Of a stretch of 8,792 nucleotides of DNA, positions 1-6,757 are shown one piece after another; position 1 is the first letter of the stretch; every line of letters begins with the position of its first letter. The DNA lies in the NCBI GenBank assembly GCA_021798675.1, contig JAJZGE010000045.1, positions 1 through 8,792 on the forward strand. The letters run 5' to 3'. The stretch comes from Pseudomonadota bacterium (GTDB lineage: Bacteria; Pseudomonadota; Gammaproteobacteria; Xanthomonadales; Rhodanobacteraceae). The translations under genes and the position numbers were made by a program. A model generated the notes under the pieces. It worked only from the letters and a program-made list of their open reading frames with translations, did not search any database and was not told where the DNA came from.

Positions 1-1
1 G

Positions 2-1039
<1,038 letters not shown>

Positions 1040-1063
1040 TGCGGGTCGCGGAGCTTGCGCTGA

Positions 1064-1422
1064 CGCGACATCGAACAGCACGCCCGGGGACTCAACCAGG
1101 CCAACGCCAATCTGGCCGACCGCTACGGCGGCGACGGCAAGCTGATGCGCGTGCACAAGCGCCTGCTGGATTCGCACCGCCTGGGCGAAACCAGACCCGC
1201 CTGCACGCTGCGCTGGTCGGCATCAAGCGCGACATGGACGGCGCGGTGCTGGGCAACCGCGAACTGCTGGGCAACCCGGCGTTTTTCGAGCGCAGCGTGA
1301 TGCCCATCGTGATGCGCCACTTCCAGGACAAGCCGCCCGAGCCGGATGCCGATACCCGCCGCCTGATCCAGCGGCTGCTGGTCGGCGAATCCCAAGGGCG
1401 CCTGCCGTTCGACCGGGGATGA
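1064..1422 (+). pseudogene. Frameshifted remnant resembling the C-terminus of a type I restriction HsdR subunit
   Basis: No intact gene is possible here. In the frame of sdaA, a stop at 1061 is followed by an open stretch containing [20 protein letters not shown] and MRVHKRLL, up to about 1190. The coherent protein then continues one frame away from about 1200 as [35 protein letters not shown] and [11 protein letters not shown], ending at TGA 1420. The switch between frames equals a one-base deletion near 1185-1200. No plausible start codon exists, so this is a 3' stub. The pattern (RYGGD..., VHKRLL, LL.N..FF, a helical tail of about 110 residues) recalls C-terminal helical regions of HsdR proteins; this is from memory, not a search. 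A clear HsdS remnant 700 bases downstream on the same strand strengthens the reading. A sequencing error could explain the frameshift, but not the missing 5' part. Confidence 0.55.
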
Positions 1423-1461
1423 GCCGCTGTTTCTGGTGGCCCGGCGTCGACCGTGCTAGGG

Positions 1462-1483
1462 TTGCATCGCAAATGCTATGCAA
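1462..1483 (+). promoter_or_regulatory. Perfect inverted repeat upstream of the antitoxin: candidate autoregulatory operator
   Basis: TTGCAT at 1462-1467 and ATGCAA at 1478-1483 are exact inverted copies separated by 10 bases, ending 12 bases before the antitoxin ATG and touching its AAGAGGA ribosome binding site. Type II antitoxins typically bind such palindromes to repress their own operon. The half-site spacing of 16 bases centre to centre would put two dimers about one and a half turns apart. Promoter boxes in the 73-base gap are not clear enough to call. Function is inferred from position and symmetry. Confidence 0.45.
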
Positions 1484-1495
1484 GAGGATGCCGTC

Positions 1496-1774
1496 ATGAA
1501 AACCGCCACCTTGCCGCCTCTGCGTGTCGCTCCCGAGCTGCGCCAGGCGGCCGAGGCAGTGCTCCGCGAGGGCGAGAGCCTGTCCAGCTTCATGGAGCAG
1601 TCGCTGCGTGACGAAGTCAATCGTCGCCGCCTGCAGGCCGAGTTCATCGCCCGCGGCCTGGCTTCGCGGGAAGAGGCCAAGCGCACCGGCGTGTACTACG
1701 ACGCCGATACCGTCCACGCCGAGCTGCGCGAGATGCTGGCCGAGGCCGAGGCAAAAGCGAAGACCAAGGCGTGA
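1496..1774 (+). CDS. Type II antitoxin, YlcI/YnfO-like, probable ribbon-helix-helix
   Basis: A 92-residue protein predicted to neutralise the toxin encoded just downstream and to repress the operon. Residues 5-11 (TLPPLRV) form a likely beta strand, followed by helices at about 13-24 (PELRQAAEAVLR) and 28-43 (SLSSFMEQSLRDEVNR): the strand-helix-helix arrangement of RHH DNA-binding domains. The segment QAEFIARGLASREEAKRTG (residues 47-65) is typical of small proteins annotated as YlcI/YnfO family or as addiction-module antitoxins. The Ala/Glu/Lys-rich C-terminus (residues 76-92) would be the toxin-binding tail. The start at 1496 is preferred over the in-frame ATG at 1478 because AAGAGGA at 1482-1488 lies 7 bases upstream of it, and because starting at 1478 would consume the candidate operator. 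Its stop overlaps the toxin start (GTGA at 1771-1774), so the two are translationally coupled. The exact family name is recalled, not searched. Confidence 0.85.
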   Translation: MKTATLPPLRVAPELRQAAEAVLREGESLSSFMEQSLRDEVNRRRLQAEFIARGLASREEAKRTGVYYDADTVHAELREMLAEAEAKAKTKA

Positions 1775-2070
1775 ACTGGCAAGTCCGCTATACACCGGCG
1801 GCGCGCCACGACCTGAAACGGCTGTACGGCTTTCTGCTGGAGCAGGACGCCGGCGCGGCGCGACGCGCGCTAGCGTCCATCGTCAAAGGCGTCGGCTTGC
1901 TGCGACAGTTTCCTTTCACCTGCCGCAAGGTCGACCCGGACAACCCCTTGTTGCGCGAGCTTCTGGTGTCGTTCGGCGACTCGGGCTATGTCCTGCAATA
2001 CGAGATAGAGGGCGAGCACATCGTCACCATCCTCGCCGTTCGCCACCAGCGCGAAGACGATTACTACTGA
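1771..2070 (+). CDS. RelE/ParE-superfamily toxin
   Basis: A 99-residue toxin of the RelE/ParE fold, second gene of the TA operon. It has the family architecture: an N-terminal strand NWQVRYTPAARHDLKRLYGFL (RY.PAA..DL..L), two helices through about residue 45, a core with FPFTCRKV (47-54), then strands LRELLVSFGDSGYVLQYEI and HIVTILAVRHQREDDYY. The ending VRHQRED is typical of ParE-like members, which usually poison DNA gyrase, rather than of mRNA-cleaving RelE; the target here is not proven. The start codon is GTG at 1771, overlapping the antitoxin stop by four bases, which favours antitoxin-first synthesis. Length is normal and no break is seen, in contrast to the dead restriction genes on both sides. 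Lower GC begins right after its stop. Confidence 0.88.
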   Translation: MNWQVRYTPAARHDLKRLYGFLLEQDAGAARRALASIVKGVGLLRQFPFTCRKVDPDNPLLRELLVSFGDSGYVLQYEIEGEHIVTILAVRHQREDDYY

Positions 2071-2098
2071 ACCGAACCACCGACATTCCCAAGATCCG

Positions 2099-2371
2099 AT
2101 GAACCCACCCAGCTACCAGCAACAGACCCGCTTCGTCATGCACTGAACCCAGTCTGCGAATGGAACCTCTCACAGTCACAAGCGGGTCAATCCACAGGCG
2201 ATGATGAGCTTCCAGATTCCTAATTGCCCGCGTATCCCGGAGAAGTTTGGCGAACTGGCAGCTCCGTTGCTTGCGAAAGAGGTGAGAAATGCCGCCGAGA
2301 ACCGCGAACTGATGAGCCTCTGAGACTGGCTGCTCCCCCTGCTGATGAACGGCCAGGTGCGCGTGGCATGA
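2099..2371 (+). pseudogene. hsdS: Remnant of type I restriction specificity subunit, C-terminal end, two in-frame stops
   Basis: Reading one frame from ATG 2099 gives MNPPSYQQQTRFVMH, a TGA at 2144, then HKRVNPQAMMSFQIPNCPRI, EKFGELAAPLLAKEVRNAAE, NRELMSL, a second TGA at 2321, then DWLLPLLMNGQVRVA and the natural stop at 2369. The tail LRDWLLP.LMNGQV is a hallmark of HsdS C-termini, and the second stop replaces exactly the Arg of that motif (CTC TGA GAC, one C-to-T change from CGA). HKRVNPQAMMSFQIP and the following coiled-coil helix fit the end of the second target-recognition domain and the distal conserved region. The part before 2144 is less certain. About 90 codons remain of the usual ~400, so the product cannot recognise DNA. 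GC is clearly lower than around it (32 of 60 bases in 2161-2220). Confidence 0.8.
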
Positions 2372-2925
2372 CCGTGCTGCGCTGCACCGCCAAGCTGCTC
2401 AAGCGGCTGAAACAGCCGGCCAAGCCGGCGGAACCCATGCCCGAGGCGAACCCGCTGGGCGAGTGGTATGCGGACATCGACGTCTGGCGCCGGCAGCCCT
2501 TTGTGGTGCTGCTCAACGCCGCCACCGGCGCGCTGCTGGTGCTGCCGGGCAACGCGGCGAACCTGCGCGTGCTGCACGAACGCGCGCTGCTGCAGTTTGC
2601 CGCCATCGCCGAACACCACGGCCTGCGCGGTGCGGGCGTGGATGCCGAGCTACACGGCTTCGACGCCGGCTTCGCTTACGCCGCCACCCGCGACCGCAGC
2701 CTGGTTTCCTCGCTCAACCAGCGCAAGTTCGAGCTGTGGATGATGCTGGAACACAGCGACCGCTCCCTGTCCGAAGCCGCCGCGCGCGACTGGGATGGCC
2801 TGTTCAAGCACCCCGCGCTGGGCCGCAACACGCACCACGCTATGGAATACCACCGCCCGCTCGACCTGCTGCGCCAGCGCCTGCTGCCGGCCGCGCAGAT
2901 ACTTCCCTTCGATCGCGCGTCCTGA
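2368..2925 (+). CDS. DUF6933 domain-containing protein, function unknown
   Basis: A soluble 185-residue protein with no signal peptide or membrane segment. The start MTVLRCTAKLLKRL, then LGEWYADIDVWRRQPFVVLLNAATGALLVLP (residues about 31-61) and the later SLVSSLNQRKFELWMML (residues about 112-128) match the pattern of DUF6933 proteins as I recall it (small N-terminal 'LR.T.KLLKRL', 'LGDWYAN', and 'S...SMN.F'). No catalytic motif is evident. ATG 2368 is chosen because AGGTG at 2355-2359 lies 8 bases upstream and family-like sequence begins there; the same frame stays open back to 2224, but that stretch is hsdS remnant read out of frame. The start overlaps the hsdS stop as ATGA, suggesting it was once the distal gene of that operon. 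It is now possibly transcribed from the TA promoter or its own. No role is assigned. Confidence 0.8.
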   Translation: MTVLRCTAKLLKRLKQPAKPAEPMPEANPLGEWYADIDVWRRQPFVVLLNAATGALLVLPGNAANLRVLHERALLQFAAIAEHHGLRGAGVDAELHGFDAGFAYAATRDRSLVSSLNQRKFELWMMLEHSDRSLSEAAARDWDGLFKHPALGRNTHHAMEYHRPLDLLRQRLLPAAQILPFDRAS

Positions 2926-3002
2926 GCGACAAGCCCAAGGAGTGCCCACCAGGTCGCCATGACCGCCGGCAGGTGACAGCCGCGGCCCGATTCTGCAACC
3001 AT

Positions 3003-3020
3003 CGACCCCTTTCGGGGACG
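3003..3020 (+). promoter_or_regulatory. Small hairpin in the permease leader
   Basis: CG-A-CCCC, a TTTC loop, then GGGG-A-CG: six pairs with one A/A mismatch, ending 26 bases before the permease ATG and 78 bases after the DUF6933 stop. A second short GCGC repeat follows (3020-3031). There is no T-tract, so it is a weak terminator candidate at best; it could shape the permease leader mRNA. Confidence 0.25.
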
Positions 3021-3036
3021 CGCAGCCGCGCGCTTC

Positions 3037-3041
3037 AGGAG
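3037..3041 (+). promoter_or_regulatory. Strong ribosome binding site of the permease gene
   Basis: AGGAG lies 5 bases upstream of ATG 3047 and settles the start. It is the best Shine-Dalgarno match in the window. The 121-base gap after the DUF6933 gene suggests an independent transcription unit, although promoter boxes are not clear. Confidence 0.7.
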
Positions 3042-3046
3042 TTTCC

Positions 3047-4663
3047 ATGTCTTCCAGCAGCTCGATCCGCCGCGACGTCGGCCCGTTCGCTTTGATGCTC
3101 ACCGGCCTGGGTTCGATCATCGGTTCCGGTTGGCTGTTCGGCGCCTGGCGCGCGGCGCAGATCGCTGGTCCCGGCGCGATCTGGGCGTGGGTGATCGGCG
3201 CGGTGATCATCCTCTTCATCGCGCTGACCTATGCCGAGCTGGGCGCGATGTTCCCCGAATCCGGCGGCATGGTGCGCTACGGCCACTACTCGCACGGATC
3301 ACTGGTCGGCTTCATCGCGGCCTGGGCCAACTGGATCGCGATCGTCTCGGTGATCTCGGTGGAGGCGGAGGCCTCGGCGCAATACATGTCCTCGTGGAAG
3401 TGGGCGTGGGCGAAAAGCCTTTACCACCAGGCCCCCGGCGGACACGGCGAACTGAGCGCGGTCGGCCTCACCATCGCCGCGGTGCTGGTGGTCGGCTACT
3501 TCCTGCTGAATTTCTGGAGCGTGAAACTGTTCGCGCGCTCGAACACCGCGATCACGCTGTTCAAGCTGGTGATCCCCGCGCTTACCGCGTTGCTGCTGAT
3601 CGCTAGCGGCTTTCACCCCGCGAACTTCCACGTGGGTGTCCACGGCGGCCCCCATGCCATCAACTTCGCCTCGGTGCTCACGGCGGTGGCGATCGCCGGC
3701 ATCGTGTTCAGCTTCAACGGTTTCCAGAGCCCGGTGAATCTTGCTGGCGAGGCGCACAACCCGGGCAAGAGCATCCCGTTTGCGATCGTCTGCTCGATCG
3801 TGCTGGCTACGGCGATCTATGTGCTGCTGCAGGTGGCCTTCATCGGCGCGGTGCCGCAGCAGATGCTGGCCAAGGCCGGCTGGCACGGCATCAACTTCAG
3901 CTCGCCGTTCGCCGACCTGGCCATCATCCTCGGCCTGCAGTGGCTGGCCACGCTGCTGTTCGTCGACGCGGTGATCAGCCCCAGCGGTACCGGCATGACC
4001 TATACCGCCACCACCGCACGCATGCTCTACGGCATGGAGCGCAACGGTACGCTGCCGCGCATCCTCGGCCACGTCCACCCGAAGTGGGGCGTGCCGCGCC
4101 CGGCGATGTGGGTGAACCTCGCGGTGTCCTTCCTGTTCCTGTTCTTCTTCCGCGGCTGGGGCACGCTGGCGGCGGTGATTTCGGTGGCCACGATCATCTC
4201 CTACCTCACCGGCCCGGTCAGCGTGATGACGCTGCGCCGCACCGCGCCCGGCCTGCACCGCCCGCTGCGCCTGGCCGGCCTGCCGGTACTCGCCGGCATC
4301 GCCTTTGTGATGTCCACCGAACTGCTGTACTGGGCCAAGTGGCCGCTGACCGGCGAGATCATCCTCTTGATGGTCGTGGCGTTGCCGATCTACTTCTACT
4401 ATCAGGCGAAGCGCGGCTGGCACGATTTCGGCCGCCAGCTGAAGGGCGCCTGGTGGCTGATCGCTTACCTGCCCACCATCGCCCTCGTTTCCTGGGCCGG
4501 CAGCACCACCTTCGGCGGTCAGGGCTACCTTCCGTACGGCTGGGACCTGGCGGTGGTGGCGCTGATCGGCCTGGTGTTCTACGTGTGGGGCGTGAAGTCG
4601 GGCTGGCGCACGCCGTCGGTGGAAGATGCCGAACGCGAGGCGGCTGCACAGCCGCACGCATAG
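3047..4663 (+). CDS. APC-family amino-acid permease (possible aspartate/amino acid:proton symporter type)
   Basis: An inner-membrane transporter of 538 residues with about 12 hydrophobic segments, probably importing an amino acid with protons. TM1 holds the unwound substrate-binding motif GSIIGSGWLFG (residues 22-32), followed by TYAELGAMFPESGGMVRY (61-78), the APC signature after TM2. TM6 and its loop read FSFNGFQSPVNLAGE...NPGKSIP (221-244), again a family hallmark. TM8 has SPSGTGMTYTATTARMLYGM (311-330), and the loop after it ERNGTLP...HPKWGVPRPA. The WLFG variant in TM1 recalls the YveA-like aspartate:proton symporter branch; the substrate remains a guess. The C-terminus is a short charged cytoplasmic tail (residues 521-538). 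No periplasmic binding protein, decarboxylase or regulator sits beside it. It is convergent with the downstream sulfatase gene. Confidence 0.9.
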   Translation: MSSSSSIRRDVGPFALMLTGLGSIIGSGWLFGAWRAAQIAGPGAIWAWVIGAVIILFIALTYAELGAMFPESGGMVRYGHYSHGSLVGFIAAWANWIAIVSVISVEAEASAQYMSSWKWAWAKSLYHQAPGGHGELSAVGLTIAAVLVVGYFLLNFWSVKLFARSNTAITLFKLVIPALTALLLIASGFHPANFHVGVHGGPHAINFASVLTAVAIAGIVFSFNGFQSPVNLAGEAHNPGKSIPFAIVCSIVLATAIYVLLQVAFIGAVPQQMLAKAGWHGINFSSPFADLAIILGLQWLATLLFVDAVISPSGTGMTYTATTARMLYGMERNGTLPRILGHVHPKWGVPRPAMWVNLAVSFLFLFFFRGWGTLAAVISVATIISYLTGPVSVMTLRRTAPGLHRPLRLAGLPVLAGIAFVMSTELLYWAKWPLTGEIILLMVVALPIYFYYQAKRGWHDFGRQLKGAWWLIAYLPTIALVSWAGSTTFGGQGYLPYGWDLAVVALIGLVFYVWGVKSGWRTPSVEDAEREAAAQPHA

Positions 4664-4668
4664 TCAAC

Positions 4669-4695
4669 GGCGCGCGGGCAGGCACGCCGCGCGCC
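4669..4695. terminator. GC-rich hairpin between convergent genes, possible bidirectional terminator
   Basis: GGCGCGCGG (4669-4677) pairs perfectly with CCGCGCGCC (4687-4695) across a 9-base loop. It sits 5 bases after the permease stop and 14 bases beyond the end of the opposing sulfatase gene, where a shared terminator is expected. Neither side has a run of T, so it is not a classic intrinsic terminator; it could instead stabilise 3' ends or block read-through. Confidence 0.5.
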
Positions 4696-4709
4696 GATGG
4701 ACTCCGTGG

Positions 4710-6605
4710 TCAACGGGGCGCCTGCGCCGGGGTGGCGGTTTTCGATGCGCCGGGCGCGCCTCCCGCATGGGCGGTGTTGGCGGGCGCGGGCGTGTCCAGG
4801 ACCTTGGCCAGCAATGGCTGCAGCTTTCCGTTCATGCGCAGCTGCTCGATGCTGGCCATCGAGCGGTCGAGGCGACGGATGGCGTCGTCTTCGTAGGGCA
4901 GCGCGGCGCCCGGTGCGCGGGTAAGTGCGGCCAGGCGTGGGCCGACGTCATCGGTGAGCGCGAAATAGGCGCTGTCGTGGATACCGGCGGCAGCCAGCAA
5001 CTGGCCGGGCATCAGCCAGGCGGCAGTGTCTTCGTGCAACGGCTGGTCGTTGCCGCGGGGATCGAGCAGCAGCCAGGTGCCCGGTTGCGCCAGCATGCCG
5101 CCGCCATCGACGAAGCCGTCGGTGCGGTAGACGTTGGTCAGCGCGGGCAGGTGATCACCGTAGAACAGCAGCAGGGTAGGGCGCTGGCGCCTGGCGAGCG
5201 CGGCGGCCAGGCGCCCGAGCTGCTGGTCGGCGTGCTGCATGTGGTAGAGGTAGTTCTGCAGCTCCAGCTTGTCCTTCCCTTCGATGCCGGCCGGCACGGC
5301 GATGGCGTCGCGCGCGGCGGTGTCCTTCGGCGGCACGTCGTAAGGGCCGTGTGCCTCGATGCTGATGGCGAAGATGAACTGTGGCGGCCCGCTGTCCTTC
5401 AGCTGGCGCAGGATCTCGTCGGTCATCGCGCTGTCGGCCATGTACTTGCCGTCGTTCGGCGCGTCGCGCGGGAAATCCGCCTGCGACACGAAGCGCTGGA
5501 AGCCCAGCGCCTTGAACGCGCTGCTGCGGTTCCAGAACGAGGGATCGTTGCCGTGCACCGCCACCGTCGCGTAGCCGTGCGCGTCCAGCACGTGCACCAG
5601 GCTGGGCACCTGCTTGTGGCCCATCTGCAGGTAGGGGAATTGCATGTCGTCGAAGTAGCGCAGCGACAGCCCGGTGAGCATTTCGAATTCGGTGCGGATG
5701 GTGCCGCCGCCGAAGGTGGGCACGTGCAGCGCGCCGCTGGTGCCATGCCGGGCGAGGCGGCGCAGGTTGGGCGTGAGGTCGGCGTTCGCGTAGCCCTTCA
5801 TGATGGAGGGATCGAAGAACGACTCGCTCTGGACCACCACGATGTCCGGCAAGGTCGCGGCGTTCGGCGTGGCGAGGCTCTGGCGCAGCGGACCGGCCGA
5901 TTGCCGGATCAGCTGCTCGGCGGCGGCGCGGTCGGGCTTGGGCTTGTTCTGCGCGTATTGCAGGCGGAACATCGTCAGCTCGCTGACCAGGCCGGCATGC
6001 TGGCGCGTGGATGCCGCCGACCAGGGTTCCAGCCATAGCACGTGGCCGTTGTAGATCCTCGCCCAGCCGCTCCAGCCGCCGAGCAGGCTGCCCAGCAGCA
6101 GCAGCAGCGCACCGCTGGCCGCGAGGCGCTTGCCGCCGGTGCGGCGGGCGAACAGCGGCGGCTCCAGCCGCCACATCGCGACCAGGATCAGCACCGCGGC
6201 CAGCAGCGCCAGGTAAGGCCAAGGGCTGTGCGGCAAATAGCCGGCCAGCAGGTGCGCGCCGCCCTTGCGCAGCTGGCCCACCATGCGGAAATCCGCCGGC
6301 AAAAGAGGTGTGCCGAGGTTCGCCACCTTCAGCCGGTTGACGGCGTAGATCAGCGCCTGCAGCAGGTAGGCAAGCCCGAACGACAGCAGCAGCCGGCGGG
6401 TCATCGCCAGCAGCAGCCCCGCCAACAGCAGGCCGGGCCATGCGTTCGCCAGCGGGAAGCGCGGCTGGTCCAGCAGGCGCGAGGGGAGCACGCCGGGCCC
6501 GCCGTCGAGCAGGCCGGTGAGCAGCACGAACAGCACCGTCATCGCCAGCACCAGGGCGATCTGCGTGGCCATTCGGCGAAGGGTGGGGCTGACGGAAAGG
6601 GTCAT
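4710..6605 (-). CDS. LTA synthase/phosphoglycerol transferase-type membrane sulfatase-fold enzyme
   Basis: A 631-residue inner-membrane protein with a periplasmic alkaline-phosphatase-superfamily (PF00884-type) domain. The N-terminal half has hydrophobic segments near residues 13-33, 56-72, 74-90, 130-144 and 163-177; the catalytic domain starts near 253. The LtaS-type metal and nucleophile residues are visible: Glu261 in VVVQSESFFDPS, Thr302 in FGGGTIRTEFEMLTG (the expected nucleophile), and Asp484-His485 in LLLFYGDHLPAL; SIEAHGPY (about 415-422) supports the fold. In Gram-negatives, relatives transfer phosphoglycerol or phosphoethanolamine to periplasmic glucans or envelope sugars (OpgB-like); actual lipoteichoic acid synthesis is unlikely. 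Substrate unknown. The tail (about 606-631) is Ala/Pro/Thr-rich and disordered-looking. The start at 6605 (MTLSVSP) is chosen because the frame upstream, open to 6836, runs into glnE; MATQ at 6572 is an alternative, and neither has a good ribosome binding site. Confidence 0.88.
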   Translation of the reverse strand: MTLSVSPTLRRMATQIALVLAMTVLFVLLTGLLDGGPGVLPSRLLDQPRFPLANAWPGLLLAGLLLAMTRRLLLSFGLAYLLQALIYAVNRLKVANLGTPLLPADFRMVGQLRKGGAHLLAGYLPHSPWPYLALLAAVLILVAMWRLEPPLFARRTGGKRLAASGALLLLLGSLLGGWSGWARIYNGHVLWLEPWSAASTRQHAGLVSELTMFRLQYAQNKPKPDRAAAEQLIRQSAGPLRQSLATPNAATLPDIVVVQSESFFDPSIMKGYANADLTPNLRRLARHGTSGALHVPTFGGGTIRTEFEMLTGLSLRYFDDMQFPYLQMGHKQVPSLVHVLDAHGYATVAVHGNDPSFWNRSSAFKALGFQRFVSQADFPRDAPNDGKYMADSAMTDEILRQLKDSGPPQFIFAISIEAHGPYDVPPKDTAARDAIAVPAGIEGKDKLELQNYLYHMQHADQQLGRLAAALARRQRPTLLLFYGDHLPALTNVYRTDGFVDGGGMLAQPGTWLLLDPRGNDQPLHEDTAAWLMPGQLLAAAGIHDSAYFALTDDVGPRLAALTRAPGAALPYEDDAIRRLDRSMASIEQLRMNGKLQPLLAKVLDTPAPANTAHAGGAPGASKTATPAQAPR

Positions 6606-6757
6606 GGCGAAACCGGGGGTTCGGTTGTCATGGATCTGAAGTGCCAAGGTAATTGGGGCGACATGAATCGAGTGTTGTCGGGCAATGCCTTCGGCAACGT
6701 ATCGACGTGGCAAACGGTGTACGGGCATGCCAGGCGCGGCTGCGGCACAATTCAGGA
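6606..6757. promoter_or_regulatory. Divergent intergenic region between the sulfatase gene and glnE
   Basis: These 152 bases separate two outward-facing genes and should hold both promoters. They are less GC-rich than the coding DNA. A possible but weak glnE promoter pairs TTGTCG (6675-6680) with TATCGA (6700-6705) at a long 19-base spacing. A short TGCC-TTC-GGCA hairpin lies at 6686-6696. No convincing operator is seen. Confidence 0.3.

Noticed and set aside
1223..1795. Open frames on the - strand across the TA operon
   Set aside because: They lie opposite a compact coupled gene pair with family motifs and have no recognisable features of their own.
2071..2098. Possible hsdM remnant just after the toxin gene
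   Set aside because: Only 28 bases remain between the toxin stop and the hsdS-like frame, and no methyltransferase motif is present.
2224..2367. N-terminal extension of the DUF6933 protein
   Set aside because: These bases encode recognisable HsdS sequence in another frame, and the family pattern starts at Met 2368.
3299..4657. A 452-codon open frame on the - strand opposite the permease
   Set aside because: Its translation is a low-complexity mix of Arg, His, Gln, Ala and Asp, without hydrophobic core patterns. It is an antisense shadow caused by GC-rich third codon positions of a well-supported gene.
4626..6038. A 470-codon open frame on the + strand opposite the sulfatase gene
   Set aside because: Composition is Gly/Arg/Val/Gln-rich with no motif, while the - strand frame has the full catalytic set.
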